Shown here: one piece after another, positions 40,247 through 49,215 of the stretch
Layout: each line of letters begins with the position of its first letter
Numbering within the stretch: position 1 is the first letter of the stretch
Source of the DNA: Kluyvera sichuanensis
GTDB lineage: Bacteria > Pseudomonadota > Gammaproteobacteria > Enterobacterales > Enterobacteriaceae
Reading direction: 5' to 3'
DNA: 64,000 bases
Assembly: GCF_014218705.1 (NCBI RefSeq)
Contig: NZ_JABBJF010000007.1
Location: forward strand, 121,713-185,712
Position numbers and translations under genes: made by a program
The notes under the pieces: model-generated
The model's input: the letters and a program-made list of their open reading frames with translations, nothing else
What the model was told of the DNA's origin: nothing
Databases searched by the model: none

Positions 40247-40756
40247 ATGTTTGATTATAAGATTTCCAAACATCCTCACTTTGACGAAGCCTGCCGCGCT
40301 TTCGCGCTGCGCCACAATATGGCGAAGCTGGCAGCTAGCGCCGGAATGAACGTCCAGACTCTGCGCAACAAGCTGAACCCAGACCAGACGCACCAACTGA
40401 CGCCGCCGGAAATCTGGCTGCTAACCGATATCACTGAGGATTCCACGCTGGTTGATGGTTTCCTGGCACAAATCCATTGCCTGCCGTGCGTGCCGCTGAA
40501 TGAAGTGGCAAAAGAGAAAATGCCGCAGTACGTCCTTAAAGCAACGGCTGAGATTGGGCACGTCGCTGCCGGTGCTGTTTCCGGTGAGCCACTGACGACT
40601 GCAGGACGCCGCCAGATTATCGACAGTATCAACTCTGTTACTCGCCTGATGGCATTAACCGCGGTATCGATGCAGGCGCGCCTGCAGTCCAGCCCGGCTA
40701 TGGCTAGTGCTGTTGATACAGTGACGGGCCTTGGCGCGTCGTTCGGCCTGCTGTGA
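40247..40756 (+). CDS. CII-like regulatory protein (186 family)
   Basis: A 169-residue protein starting MFDYKISKHPHFDEACRAFA, with a helix-turn-helix (NMAKLAASAGMNVQTLRNKL). It matches the 186 CII family, which activates cI transcription to establish lysogeny. The ATG at 40247 has GAGAGG upstream and is preferred over the longer frame from 40190. Confidence 0.85.
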   Translation: MFDYKISKHPHFDEACRAFALRHNMAKLAASAGMNVQTLRNKLNPDQTHQLTPPEIWLLTDITEDSTLVDGFLAQIHCLPCVPLNEVAKEKMPQYVLKATAEIGHVAAGAVSGEPLTTAGRRQIIDSINSVTRLMALTAVSMQARLQSSPAMASAVDTVTGLGASFGLL

Positions 40757-40763
40757 GGTGCTT

Positions 40764-41009
40764 ATGCTGACTAAAGAGCCATCTTTTGCATCGCTGCTCG
40801 TTAAGCAAAGCCCGGCCCCGCACTACGGTCACGGCTGGATCTCTGGAACGGATGGCAAGCGCTGGCATCCATGCCGCTCGCAGGATGCGCTGCTGGCTGG
40901 CCTGTCTACCACAAAAACTGAGGCGCCAAAATGGGGAGTGGTTCGGTTGGGGTGTTTTATCAGTTCAGCCATAAAGGCGAACGCTATGAGATTCATGAGG
41001 AAGAACTGA
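40764..41009 (+). CDS. Fil-like early phage protein
   Basis: An 81-residue frame beginning MLTKEPSFASLLVKQSPAP and HYGHGWISGTDGKRWHPCRS. This matches what I recall of the filamentation (Fil) protein family located just after cII in 186-type phages. It starts 7 bases after cII, with GAGGTG upstream. The last third (residues 57-81) overlaps the next ORF in another frame and looks less protein-like. Confidence 0.65.
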   Translation: MLTKEPSFASLLVKQSPAPHYGHGWISGTDGKRWHPCRSQDALLAGLSTTKTEAPKWGVVRLGCFISSAIKANAMRFMRKN

Positions 41010-41155
41010 TTTGCTGTTACCCGTCCATAGCAGGTGACGGAAGTTATTTTTTTACGTTAAAGGATGGGACTTTTTTTCGGGGTGAGCAGGTTAAAGAGGT
41101 AATACGTAAAAGCGCGTCACCTCTTGATGCTTATCACCAGCCTATCAATCTGTGA
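40931..41155 (+). CDS. hypothetical early phage protein overlapping the Fil-like gene
   Basis: A 74-residue frame (VGVFYQFSHKGERYEIHEEEL, then YFFTLKDGTFFRGEQVKEVI) with a convincing beta-strand pattern. It overlaps the preceding gene by 79 bases in a different frame and has no good Shine-Dalgarno for its ATG. It may be translated by coupling, or the two may be one protein split by a frameshift. Confidence 0.5.
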   Translation: MGSGSVGVFYQFSHKGERYEIHEEELICCYPSIAGDGSYFFTLKDGTFFRGEQVKEVIRKSASPLDAYHQPINL

Positions 41156-41171
41156 TGTTAGGGAGTGGGTT

Positions 41172-41513
41172 ATGGCTATTGACGGTGATGCTGCGACTGT
41201 TCCGCTAAGTGCTGGCCTCCGCCTTAATGGGTTAAACCACATCGCGGAATTAAGGGCGAAAGTGTTTGGCTTAAATACTGATTCAGAACTAGGGCGCTTT
41301 ATTAGCGATATGCGGGACCAACGGGATATTAACCATGAGCAGAATAAACGCGCACTAGCCGCAATATTCTTTATGGCAAAAATTCCGGCGGAACGTCATA
41401 GCGTCAATGTTAGTGAGCTGACGACTGACGAAAAGCGGGAGCTGATTAAAGCAATGAACCATTTCCGTACAGTGGTGAGCTTATTTCCAACTCGGCTAGC
41501 CATGCCGAATTAA
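41172..41513 (+). CDS. DUF5347-type phage protein
   Basis: A 113-residue protein (MAIDGDAATVPLSAGLRLNG, then DMRDQRDINHEQNKRALAA). I recall this as the DUF5347 family of P2/186-type early regions, with no known function. The ATG at 41172 has GGGAG upstream and is preferred to the longer frame. Confidence 0.75.
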   Translation: MAIDGDAATVPLSAGLRLNGLNHIAELRAKVFGLNTDSELGRFISDMRDQRDINHEQNKRALAAIFFMAKIPAERHSVNVSELTTDEKRELIKAMNHFRTVVSLFPTRLAMPN

Positions 41514-41580
41514 CCAACCACAGAAATTAAAGGCGTAAACCCGCCGGGTATTCCTTTGCCCAAATTCAGGAGAACGAACG

Positions 41581-41814
41581 ATGCGAAATATTGAAACCCG
41601 ATTCACCAAAAGCGGCCCAGATGATGCTGGCCTTAATCAGTTGCTGACGGATGTGCGCATGGAAGAACGCCGCGCGCGTGCTGCAGCAATGGTTGCCCGC
41701 CTCGATAGCCTGGCTAGCCGCATTATTTCCCGCCAGCTTAACCACGTTGAGGCTGCAGAGCTGCTGCGCGCCACGGCTGAAAACATCCAGAACGAAGCGC
41801 AGGAGATCCACTGA
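41581..41814 (+). CDS. DUF2732-type phage protein
   Basis: A 77-residue, highly helical protein (LLTDVRMEERRARAAAMVAR) of the small early family known as DUF2732 in 186/P2-like phages; function unknown. It starts after AGGAGAACGAACG and shares one base with the next start codon (TGATGG). Confidence 0.75.
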   Translation: MRNIETRFTKSGPDDAGLNQLLTDVRMEERRARAAAMVARLDSLASRIISRQLNHVEAAELLRATAENIQNEAQEIH

Positions 41815-42041
41815 TGGCTGATTCTATGGACCTTGTACAGCTGCGCGTTGAAGAAGAACGCCAGCGCCATATCCACCACGCCCGCAGCCGAAAGGCTGGG
41901 GCTTCTTCTCTTGAGTGCGAGAGCTGCGGAATTGTCATTCCGGCAGAACGCCGCGCTGCAGTTCCGGGCTGTGATCTCTGCGTCACCTGCCAGGAAATTG
42001 CAGAGCTGAAAGGCAAGCATTACGTAGGGGGTGCTGTATGA
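41814..42041 (+). CDS. TraR/DksA-type zinc-finger protein
   Basis: A 75-residue protein with a C4 zinc finger (CESCG, 12 residues later AVPGCDLCVTCQE). It is the small TraR-like class that binds the RNA polymerase secondary channel and imitates DksA with ppGpp. It is coupled to the genes on both sides by short overlaps. Confidence 0.85.
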   Translation: MADSMDLVQLRVEEERQRHIHHARSRKAGASSLECESCGIVIPAERRAAVPGCDLCVTCQEIAELKGKHYVGGAV

Positions 42042-42643
42042 AAGAGCAGTTGATTAAACATGCGTTAAGCCGGGCTGTAGTCGAGAGGGCAGTAATTGAA
42101 GCCACAGAATCACCGACCATTCGCCGTGACTATTGCAACGAGTTGGTGTTGCATGAAATTGCGTTGGCAGCGCTGACCGCTGTGCCTGTTGGTTACATAA
42201 ACAGGAATACGGGGGTGTTTCATAAGCCTGAATCAATGCCGGTGAATACCCTGGATACTGCGCTTTACTTCCCTGTATTTGGCGCTCATCAGGTGGTTGC
42301 CGCCGAACCTGCGCCTATCGAGGAATTAACTAGCCCGATTACTGATAGTGAATTATCTCGGCTTATCTGGGGGCTGAAAGCCGCAGGGAACAATGAACGT
42401 CAGGTGGCTGCACTAGTCGAGCTGCAGCAGCGCCGCATATCTGGTCCCCAAAAAATGCAGTGGGTTAACGGCTGCAGTAAAACAGTGCCTGCTGCGCTGC
42501 GTTACCTTGCTGAGAATGAGCGCCCTAGTGGTGGAGAATCAACCTTTAACACCGCGCATCTGTATCAGTTAGCTCGTGAAGTTGAACATATGGTTCAGCT
42601 ATCACTAGGTTGCGCCACGATTTCTGAAGGTGGTGCCGAATGA
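42038..42643 (+). CDS. hypothetical phage protein of the early operon
   Basis: A 201-residue soluble protein. The middle ([23 protein letters not shown]) recalls Ea22-like phage proteins of unknown function, but I would not call the family. It overlaps both neighbours by 4 bases (ATGA junctions), so it is part of the same early transcript. Confidence 0.65.
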   Translation: MKEQLIKHALSRAVVERAVIEATESPTIRRDYCNELVLHEIALAALTAVPVGYINRNTGVFHKPESMPVNTLDTALYFPVFGAHQVVAAEPAPIEELTSPITDSELSRLIWGLKAAGNNERQVAALVELQQRRISGPQKMQWVNGCSKTVPAALRYLAENERPSGGESTFNTAHLYQLAREVEHMVQLSLGCATISEGGAE

Positions 42644-42939
42644 ATATCAAAGTCCATACCTTAAAAATTGCACCGAAACACCTTAATGATGTTATGGCGG
42701 GGCAAAAAAAAGCTGAATTAAGACGGGATGATGATCGCGGTTATAAAGCCGGTGATGTTCTTATTTTGTGTGAATGGAAACATGGCAAATATACCGGGCG
42801 CGAATGGACGGCTGTAATCACTCATATCCTGCCAGTTTGTGACGTTATTAATAATGTTGATGGCTGGGTGATGCTCTCTATTAGTTCACTGAATCCAATT
42901 GATGCGATGTTCTATATGCTTTCAGGAGGTGCTGCATGA
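42640..42939 (+). CDS. DUF3850/ASCH-like protein
   Basis: A 99-residue PUA-superfamily protein: [39 protein letters not shown] and WTAVITHIL are characteristic of DUF3850. ASCH-type domains bind RNA or modified nucleotides. It overlaps the Dam-like gene, so it may assist or regulate DNA modification; this link is inference. Confidence 0.8.
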   Translation: MNIKVHTLKIAPKHLNDVMAGQKKAELRRDDDRGYKAGDVLILCEWKHGKYTGREWTAVITHILPVCDVINNVDGWVMLSISSLNPIDAMFYMLSGGAA

Positions 42940-43814
42940 GCACAATCCTGAAATGGGCTGGCAATAAAACTGCCATCATGCCGGAATTGAAAAAGCACCT
43001 ACCAGCAGGTCAGCGCCTTGTTGAACCTTTCGCTGGTTCGTGCGCTGTCATGATGGCGACAGACTATCCTCATTATCTTGTCGCTGATGTGAATCCTGAT
43101 TTAATTAATCTATACAGTGTCATTAAAGACGATGCTGATCATTTGATATCTATAGCTAAAGACCTATTTGCTAAAAATAATTCAGCAGAATGCTATTACG
43201 ATATTCGAAAAGAGTTTAATCATGGTCGTGATTGGTCCGCTGTTTGCCGTTCGGCTATGTTTATTTTTCTTAATCGTCATGGTTATCGTGGCTTATGTCG
43301 TTATAACCTGAAAGGTCAATTCAACGTCCCATACGGTAATTACAAAGCACCTTATTTCCCTGAAAGCGAAATCAGAGCATTTGCCGAAAAGGCAAAGCGT
43401 GCCACCTTCATTTGCGCCAGCTATGAAGAAACATTGGCAATGCTGCAGTCGGGGGATGTTATCTACTGCGATCCTCCGTATGACGGTACATTTTCCACTT
43501 ACCACACAGACGGATTTACCGAGGATGATCAGTATCATCTGGCGTCTATCCTTGAACGTCGCTCATTAGAAGGTCATCCGGTCATCGTATCCAATAGCGA
43601 TACATCCCTGACTCGCTCTCTTTATCGCAACTTCACCCGCAATTGCATCAATGCAAAACGCAGCATGGGCGTGGCTGCCGGTGAAGGTAAATCTGCAGCT
43701 GAAATCATTGCCGTTTCTAAAGCACCCGTTATCTATTCGGATGAATTGCCATGGTTCGGTTTTGATCCTGCCGGTCGTCGTGATTGCTCTGTGATTCATG
43801 AGGTTAAGGCATGA
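42936..43814 (+). CDS. Dam-type DNA adenine methyltransferase
   Basis: A 292-residue N6-adenine methyltransferase with the D12-class motifs: [14 protein letters not shown] (motif X), [12 protein letters not shown] (motif I) and the catalytic [13 protein letters not shown] (motif IV). No restriction partner is adjacent, so it is a solitary enzyme, probably protecting phage DNA or acting at GATC-like sites. It overlaps both neighbours by 4 bases. Confidence 0.93.
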   Translation: MSTILKWAGNKTAIMPELKKHLPAGQRLVEPFAGSCAVMMATDYPHYLVADVNPDLINLYSVIKDDADHLISIAKDLFAKNNSAECYYDIRKEFNHGRDWSAVCRSAMFIFLNRHGYRGLCRYNLKGQFNVPYGNYKAPYFPESEIRAFAEKAKRATFICASYEETLAMLQSGDVIYCDPPYDGTFSTYHTDGFTEDDQYHLASILERRSLEGHPVIVSNSDTSLTRSLYRNFTRNCINAKRSMGVAAGEGKSAAEIIAVSKAPVIYSDELPWFGFDPAGRRDCSVIHEVKA

Positions 43815-44809
43815 GCGCTTGGGCTTATTACAACGAGATTGACCCATTTGCAGCTGCACGGCTGCGTGTCCACATGGCGGCCGGTCGCATTATGCCCGGC
43901 GTAGTTGATGAACGGAGTATTGAAGATGTCAGACCCGATGATTTACGAGAATTTGCTCAAGTCCATTTCTTTGCAGGGGTTGGTATTTGGCCCTATGCCT
44001 TGCGCCGCGTGGGCTGGGAGGACAGCAGAGAGGTCTGGACGGGTTCCTGTCCATGCCAACCTTTCAGCGCGGCAGGCAAAGGAAAAGGGTTTACTGACGA
44101 GCGGCACTTATGGCCCGCCATGCATTGGCTGGTCGGGCAGCGCCGCCCTTTCGTTGTCTTTGGCGAGCAATCTGCAAGTGCTCACGCAAATGACTGGATC
44201 GACCTTGTACAAGCTGACGTGGAAGCCTTGGGTTATGCCTTCGGCGCGTGTGCGTTTCCGGCTGCGAGCGTCGGTGCCCCGAACATCAGAGACCGCACTT
44301 ATTGGGTGGCCCACACCCACAGCGAACGCATGGAAGCATCCCAGCAACTCGGGGCGCCAGGGCGGTTTGAATTTGCAGACGGCAGCGCAGCTATCCGGTT
44401 GGACGACTCCGAGCGCCAGCGACAGCACGCGGGGAGGGAGAGGGATTACCGAGGGCATGTCGGGCAGCAGCTTGGCGCAGCAAGTCAAGATGGCTGGCTG
44501 GCCCACGCCAACGGCAAGCGATCACAAGGGGGGATACCCCGGGGGGAGAATGCGAAATGGGAAAATATCGATAGATCGGTTGGATGTTGTGGCGCAGATA
44601 GCAGGCCCGGTCCGGTTAACGGCTTCTGGGCAGGTGCTGATTGGCTCGGATGCACGGATGGAAAATGGAGGCCAGTTAAACCCGGCCTTGAGCCTCTGGT
44701 TAATGGGGCTGCCTCCAGAGTGGGACGAATTCGAACCTACGGAAACGCCTTAAACGCAGAGGCTGCTGTGGTCGCTATCAGGTCTTACATGATGGCGGTT
44801 GGCCTGTGA
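43811..44809 (+). CDS. phage C5 cytosine methyltransferase (atypical)
   Basis: A 332-residue protein. Motif I is [16 protein letters not shown] (residues 51-66), the catalytic Cys motif is SCPCQPFS (79-86), the ENV position is replaced by FGEQ (117-120), and the RDR arginines are at 160-162. The C-terminus has [15 protein letters not shown], the motif X equivalent. A stretch with an NEIDP element precedes motif I. The central part is low in hydrophobic residues, and a second reading frame (43926-44753) also appears coding over almost its entire length. Confidence 0.85.
   Translation: MSAWAYYNEIDPFAAARLRVHMAAGRIMPGVVDERSIEDVRPDDLREFAQVHFFAGVGIWPYALRRVGWEDSREVWTGSCPCQPFSAAGKGKGFTDERHLWPAMHWLVGQRRPFVVFGEQSASAHANDWIDLVQADVEALGYAFGACAFPAASVGAPNIRDRTYWVAHTHSERMEASQQLGAPGRFEFADGSAAIRLDDSERQRQHAGRERDYRGHVGQQLGAASQDGWLAHANGKRSQGGIPRGENAKWENIDRSVGCCGADSRPGPVNGFWAGADWLGCTDGKWRPVKPGLEPLVNGAASRVGRIRTYGNALNAEAAVVAIRSYMMAVGL
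43926..44753 (+). CDS. overlapping frame inside the C5 methyltransferase gene
   Basis: A 275-residue frame lying wholly within the methyltransferase gene. It reads like a genuine phage protein: [72 protein letters not shown] and [21 protein letters not shown] recall the WPTPT and QLNP...WLMG...W motifs from widely distributed phage methylase-associated proteins. The ATG at 43926 has GGAG 8 bases upstream; an ATG at 43905 is in frame. Whether it is translated alone, by frameshifting or not at all cannot be decided here. Confidence 0.55.
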   Translation: MSDPMIYENLLKSISLQGLVFGPMPCAAWAGRTAERSGRVPVHANLSARQAKEKGLLTSGTYGPPCIGWSGSAALSLSLASNLQVLTQMTGSTLYKLTWKPWVMPSARVRFRLRASVPRTSETALIGWPTPTANAWKHPSNSGRQGGLNLQTAAQLSGWTTPSASDSTRGGRGITEGMSGSSLAQQVKMAGWPTPTASDHKGGYPGGRMRNGKISIDRLDVVAQIAGPVRLTASGQVLIGSDARMENGGQLNPALSLWLMGLPPEWDEFEPTETP

Positions 44810-47268
44810 AACAGAATAACGATAACGTAATGGCAAAAAGAAGCGCTGGTGACGCTGCAGCTTCTTTTGCCTGGAATAAAACCCCAAAAGCGATTAACCC
44901 ATACACGGACCCGGCGGAAGTTGCGCCGGTGTCTGCGCTTTCAAACCTGATCACTCTGTATGCCGCTGATAATGAGCAGGACCAGCTGCGCCGGGAAGAA
45001 GTGAGTGATGAGGCCTGGGAACGCTATTTCTATAACGAAGCCCGTGATCCAGTTCTGCGTGAAATGGAGCAGGACCGGCTGATCAGCGGCGCCAAAATGG
45101 CACGCGAGCAGCAGCGGTTTAACCCCGATCTGGTCATTCTGGCAGACGTAAGCGCCGAACCATCACACATCAGCAAGCCTCTGCTTGAGCGCATTAAATA
45201 TTTTCATGGTCTGGGCCGTCCGCAGGCATATTCCCGCTATCTGCGAGAAACCGTCAGGCCATGCCTTGAACGGCTGGCGCGTGCGCGTGACAGTCAGGTG
45301 TCTGCTTCTTTCCGATTTATGGCGAGCCATGAAGGGCTGGAAGGGCTGCTGGTTCTGCCTGAAATGAATCAGGATCAGGTCAAGCGCCTGTCCACGCTGG
45401 TTGCGGCTCATATGAGCATGTGTCTGGAAGCTGCCTGCGGTGATCTCTATTCCACTGACGAAGTGAAGCCGGAAGAAATCCGCCAGGCGTGGGAACAGGT
45501 TGCTGCGGAGGCGATGCGTCTTGATGTTATTCCGCCAGCGTTTGAGCGTCTGCGCCGTAAGAAACGCCGCCGCAAGCCTGTGCCCTATGAGCTTATTCCC
45601 GGCTCGCTGGCGCGTATGCTGTGCGCGGATTGGTGGTATCGCAAATTATGGCAGATGCGCTGCGAGTGGCGCGAGGAGCAGCTGCGCGCAGTGTGCCTAG
45701 TAAATAAAAAGGCGTCGCCATATGTCAGCTATGAAGCAGTGATTCATAAGCGCGAACAGCGCCGTAAATCATTGGAGTTTTTCCGCTCACACGAATTGAC
45801 CAATGAGCAGGGCGACACGCTGGATTTAGAGGATGTGGTAAACGCCAGCGCCAGCAATCCGGCGCACCGCCGTAACGAAATGATGGCCTGTGTTAAAGGG
45901 CTGGAGCTTATCGCGGAAATGCGCGGCGACTGTGCCGTGTTTTATACCATCACTTGCCCGTCACGATTCCACGCCACGCTCAACAATGGCAGACCAAACC
46001 CGAAATGGACCAGCGCTACAGTACGACAGAGCAGTGATTATCTGGTTGATACGTTCGCCGCATTCCGTAAGGCCATGCATAAAGCCGGGTTGCGTTGGTA
46101 CGGTGTGCGAGTCGCTGAGCCGCATCATGATGGCACTGTGCACTGGCACCTGCTGTGCTTTATGCGCAAGAAACACCGCAAAGCGATCACGGAGCTGCTG
46201 CGCAAGTTTGCCATTCGTGAGGACCGCGAGGAGCTGGGAAACAATACCGGCCCGCGCTTTAAGTCCGAGCTAATCAATCCGCGCAAAGGCACGCCAACTA
46301 GCTACATCGCTAAATACATCAGTAAGAATATTGATGGGCGCGGCCTGGCTAATGAAGTCAGCAAGGAAACCGGTAAATCTTTGCGCGATAACGCGGAGAA
46401 CGTGAACGCTTGGGCATCACTGCATCGCGTCCAGCAATTCCGCTTTTTCGGTATTCCGGGCCGCCAGGCTTACCGTGAGCTGCGACTGCTGGCGGGCCAG
46501 GCTAAACGCGACCTTCCCCCGTTAAAACCAGTTCCGGGGAAACCTGAGCTGACGCCAGAGATTCTGGCGGCCCTCGCAAATGCGCGTCCTGTTATCGGCA
46601 ACCCGCGTCTTGATGCTGTCCTGGCTGCAGCTGATGCCGGCTGCTTTGCAACTTACATCATGGCGCAGGGCGGTGTGCTGGTCCCTCGTAAACACCATCT
46701 GGTCAGAACAGCCTACGAGCTGAACGATGAGCCGAGTACCTATGGCGATCATGGTATCCGTATCTATGGTGTCTGGTCCCCTATTCAGGAAGGGCGGATT
46801 TGTACGCACGCGGTGAAATGGAAAATGGTTCGTAAGGCCGTTGACCTGCAGGAGGCGTCAGCCGACCAGGGCGCTAGCGCCCCTTGGACTCGTGGCAATA
46901 ACTGTCCCCTGGTGGAAAAAATGAACGATTCAGAGGCAGATAATGAACCTGCAGCGCCTGACATAACCACCATGAATGAGCAGGAGCTGCAGGATTACCT
47001 GCACGGGATGGGGAAAAAAGAACTGCGGGAACTAAACACGCGATTGCGCCTGGTAAAACCGAAACGCCGGAAAGGTTACAAACAGGAAATCGACGATCAG
47101 CAGCGCCTGCAGCTGGAGTATGAGCTGCGGTCCAGGGGCTTTGACAGCGGCGACACTGAGATCGATTTGCTTCTGCGTGGTGGCAGTATTCCATCCGGCG
47201 CTGGCCTGCGCCTTTTCTACCGTAACCAGCGACTGCAGGAAGATGATAAATGGCGTCAGTGGTATTGA
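44806..47268 (+). CDS. A: replication initiation endonuclease A
   Basis: Rolling-circle replication initiator of the P2 A family; 820 residues from the GTG at 44806 (an ATG at 44830 is also possible). The metal-binding HUH motif is [11 protein letters not shown], and the two catalytic tyrosines lie in [10 protein letters not shown]. It nicks its own origin, which in P2 lies inside gene A. A long basic N-terminal region precedes the nuclease domain. It overlaps the end of the methyltransferase gene by 4 bases. Confidence 0.93.
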   Translation: MKQNNDNVMAKRSAGDAAASFAWNKTPKAINPYTDPAEVAPVSALSNLITLYAADNEQDQLRREEVSDEAWERYFYNEARDPVLREMEQDRLISGAKMAREQQRFNPDLVILADVSAEPSHISKPLLERIKYFHGLGRPQAYSRYLRETVRPCLERLARARDSQVSASFRFMASHEGLEGLLVLPEMNQDQVKRLSTLVAAHMSMCLEAACGDLYSTDEVKPEEIRQAWEQVAAEAMRLDVIPPAFERLRRKKRRRKPVPYELIPGSLARMLCADWWYRKLWQMRCEWREEQLRAVCLVNKKASPYVSYEAVIHKREQRRKSLEFFRSHELTNEQGDTLDLEDVVNASASNPAHRRNEMMACVKGLELIAEMRGDCAVFYTITCPSRFHATLNNGRPNPKWTSATVRQSSDYLVDTFAAFRKAMHKAGLRWYGVRVAEPHHDGTVHWHLLCFMRKKHRKAITELLRKFAIREDREELGNNTGPRFKSELINPRKGTPTSYIAKYISKNIDGRGLANEVSKETGKSLRDNAENVNAWASLHRVQQFRFFGIPGRQAYRELRLLAGQAKRDLPPLKPVPGKPELTPEILAALANARPVIGNPRLDAVLAAADAGCFATYIMAQGGVLVPRKHHLVRTAYELNDEPSTYGDHGIRIYGVWSPIQEGRICTHAVKWKMVRKAVDLQEASADQGASAPWTRGNNCPLVEKMNDSEADNEPAAPDITTMNEQELQDYLHGMGKKELRELNTRLRLVKPKRRKGYKQEIDDQQRLQLEYELRSRGFDSGDTEIDLLLRGGSIPSGAGLRLFYRNQRLQEDDKWRQWY

Positions 47269-47323
47269 TTTTCATAATGATTTGATCCCTCTCAGAACTA
47301 TCTAATTGAAACCAAAAAAGAGT

Positions 47324-47367
47324 TTTACAATTCGAAAGAGCTTACTATACTGTATGTATAAACAGTG
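47324..47367 (+). promoter_or_regulatory. SOS-regulated promoter with LexA box
   Basis: A -35 TTTACA (47324-47329), 16 bases and a -10 TATACT (47346-47351), overlapped by the LexA-type box TACTGTATGTATAAACAGTG (47348-47367, with CTG-N10-CAG). This is the position of the tum promoter in 186-type phages, so host DNA damage should switch on the genes behind it. Confidence 0.85.
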
Positions 47368-47415
47368 GATATATGTACAGTTAATCGTTCGATAGTTGTA
47401 GTGATAGGAGGGAAA

Positions 47416-47604
47416 ATGCAGGACTACCTTTTGGAGTCGTTGAAGCTCCAGCGCATTGATTTTTTTATCAAGCTTGTAGCGGCTAGTGAGTGTAGCGACG
47501 AAGAAAAGCGGCTGGCTATCCAGTGGGTTTCTGAGCTGACGGATGAGCTGATGGCAAAAATCAGAAGTCATGAATATAGCCGTTCAATGGATGTAACCAG
47601 CTAA
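47416..47604 (+). CDS. small SOS-controlled phage protein
   Basis: A 62-residue helical, acidic protein (MQDYLLESLKLQRIDFFIKL) behind the LexA-controlled promoter, with a strong GGAGGG Shine-Dalgarno. In phage 186 the equivalent promoter drives the antirepressor Tum. This protein, alone or with the DinI-like product 12 bases downstream, may have that role; the assignment is positional. Confidence 0.7.
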   Translation: MQDYLLESLKLQRIDFFIKLVAASECSDEEKRLAIQWVSELTDELMAKIRSHEYSRSMDVTS

Positions 47605-47616
47605 AGGTGGCCTCTT

Positions 47617-47850
47617 ATGCGTGTCGAAATAATGATTGATAAAGAACAGAAAATTAGCCAGGCGACACTGGAAGCATTAGAGGCAGAGCTTTATCGAAAC
47701 CTGCAACCTCTGTATCCCAAAACCACGATCCGCATTCGTAAGGGCAGCACAAATGGCATTGAGTTGAGTGGTGTAAAACTTGATGAAGATAAAAAACACG
47801 TAATGGAAATCATGCAGCAGGTCTGGGAGGACGATAGCTGGCTCCACTAA
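47617..47850 (+). CDS. DinI-like protein (Tum C-terminal type)
   Basis: A 77-residue protein with the DinI fold pattern: MRVEIMIDKEQKISQATLEA, LYPKTTIRIRKGSTNGIEL and a C-terminal acidic helix VMEIMQQVWEDDSWLH. DinI modulates RecA filaments, and the C-terminus of 186 Tum is DinI-like. It lies in the LexA-controlled operon, suggesting a role in prophage induction. Confidence 0.88.
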   Translation: MRVEIMIDKEQKISQATLEALEAELYRNLQPLYPKTTIRIRKGSTNGIELSGVKLDEDKKHVMEIMQQVWEDDSWLH

Positions 47851-47852
47851 CT

Positions 47853-47897
47853 AACCTTGCTGGCAGCAGAATTACTTTTCTGACGCCAGCAAGGTTT
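47853..47897 (+). terminator. hairpin after the DinI-like gene
   Basis: A perfect 12-bp inverted repeat AACCTTGCTGGC/GCCAGCAAGGTT with a 20-base loop, immediately after the stop codon. The T-run is short, so it may act partly as a transcript stabiliser. Confidence 0.6.
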
Positions 47898-48171
47898 AAC
47901 AACGAGTGTAGCGAGGCGTTAGGATAGAATCATCAATAAGGTGCCTATACAGCAACATTATGTAGTTCAGACACCATGGTCTTCATTGAAGTTGGAGTCG
48001 AAAGGTTATGATAAACATGCTTTTGATGATACATTTCTGCCTTTAGTAGTCGTTTTATATCTATAAATCAACTATTTCAATAGCTTATGAATGATTGCTT
48101 TATGGTATTGAAGTCGCTCGATGTCTTAGCAATTCTTAGCTAAAATAGGAGGCGTTAACGGAGAGGAAGTT
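47898..48171. other. AT-rich boundary before the inserted methyltransferase module
   Basis: About 270 bases with no gene. A sharp drop in GC content begins here and lasts to about 51210, marking the edge of the inserted defence cassette. A promoter for the methyltransferase is presumed; none stands out. Confidence 0.5.
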
Positions 48172-49200
48172 ATGTCTAAAATTTATGCAATTGACCTTTT
48201 TTGCGGTGCGGGTGGTTTGACCCATGGACTAATACAAGCTGGGATAAATGTAATTGCTGGTATTGATTTAGATCCTGATTGCCAGTGGGCCTATGAGCAT
48301 AACAATAAGACTAAATACATAAATTCGGACATTAGCGATGTGACCGGACAAGATCTGATGCGTTTGTGGCCCTCAGATGGTCTAAGGTTGCTTGCTGGTT
48401 GTGCTCCTTGCCAACCATTCTCAAGCTATCGCAAGGGTAAAATTGAGTCTGAGGACGGTAAGTGGAAGCTTTTAGGTGAGTTTGGTCGTTTGGTCAAAGA
48501 GTGCGATCCTGATCTGATAACTATGGAAAATGTTCCAAGGTTACAAAAGCATAAGATTTTCACTGAGTTTGTTAAAGACCTTAAAACCAGTGGGTATAAA
48601 GTTTGGCATGGTATTGTAGATTGCCAACAATACGGTGTTCCTCAGAAAAGACAGCGATTAGTTTTACTTGCTTCAAAGATTAACGATGTTGCGTTAATCC
48701 CTCCAACTCATTCAGAAGACAATTATGTGACAGTTAAAGATGTCATTTCGCATTTGCCAGAGATAAAACCAGGCCAGTCTGATGATAAAGACCCCCTGCA
48801 TGTGGCTCAAGGTATGAGTCCATTGAACTTAGAAAGGATACGCCAATCAAAACCTGGTGGAACTTGGAAGGATTGGGATCCAGAGTTGGTGGCAGCTTGC
48901 CATAAAAAAAGTAGCGGTAAAACTTATACTAGTGTTTACGGACGTATGAAATGGGACGAGCCAGCCCCTACAATGACCACACTCTGTTTCGGATTTGGTA
49001 ATGGTAGATTTGGTCACCCGCAGCAGGATAGGGCTATCTCTTTACGTGAGGCAGCCATCCTTCAAAGTTTTCCGGGCAACTATGTTTTTTCTGAACCTGG
49101 CGAAAAGATCACATTTGCTACTGTGGGCCGCTTGATCGGAAATGCTGTTCCGGTAAAACTAGGAGAAGTAGTTGGGAAGTCACTTATCAATAGTCTATAA
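48172..49200 (+). CDS. C5-cytosine DNA methyltransferase of the inserted module
   Basis: A 342-residue Dcm-type enzyme with all ten-motif landmarks: motif I DLFCGAGG (8-15), motif II GIDLD, catalytic PCQPFS (79-84), ENV (119-121), QxRxR (158-162), motif IX SLREAAILQSFPGNY and motif X LIGNAVPVKLGE. It should modify a specific site and protect host DNA from the partner at 49216. Its codon use is AT-rich, unlike the phage genes around it. It starts at an ATG after GGAGAGG; the partner gene starts 15 bases past its stop. Confidence 0.95.
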   Translation: MSKIYAIDLFCGAGGLTHGLIQAGINVIAGIDLDPDCQWAYEHNNKTKYINSDISDVTGQDLMRLWPSDGLRLLAGCAPCQPFSSYRKGKIESEDGKWKLLGEFGRLVKECDPDLITMENVPRLQKHKIFTEFVKDLKTSGYKVWHGIVDCQQYGVPQKRQRLVLLASKINDVALIPPTHSEDNYVTVKDVISHLPEIKPGQSDDKDPLHVAQGMSPLNLERIRQSKPGGTWKDWDPELVAACHKKSSGKTYTSVYGRMKWDEPAPTMTTLCFGFGNGRFGHPQQDRAISLREAAILQSFPGNYVFSEPGEKITFATVGRLIGNAVPVKLGEVVGKSLINSL

Positions 49201-49215
49201 GGGGAAGCAGGGCTG

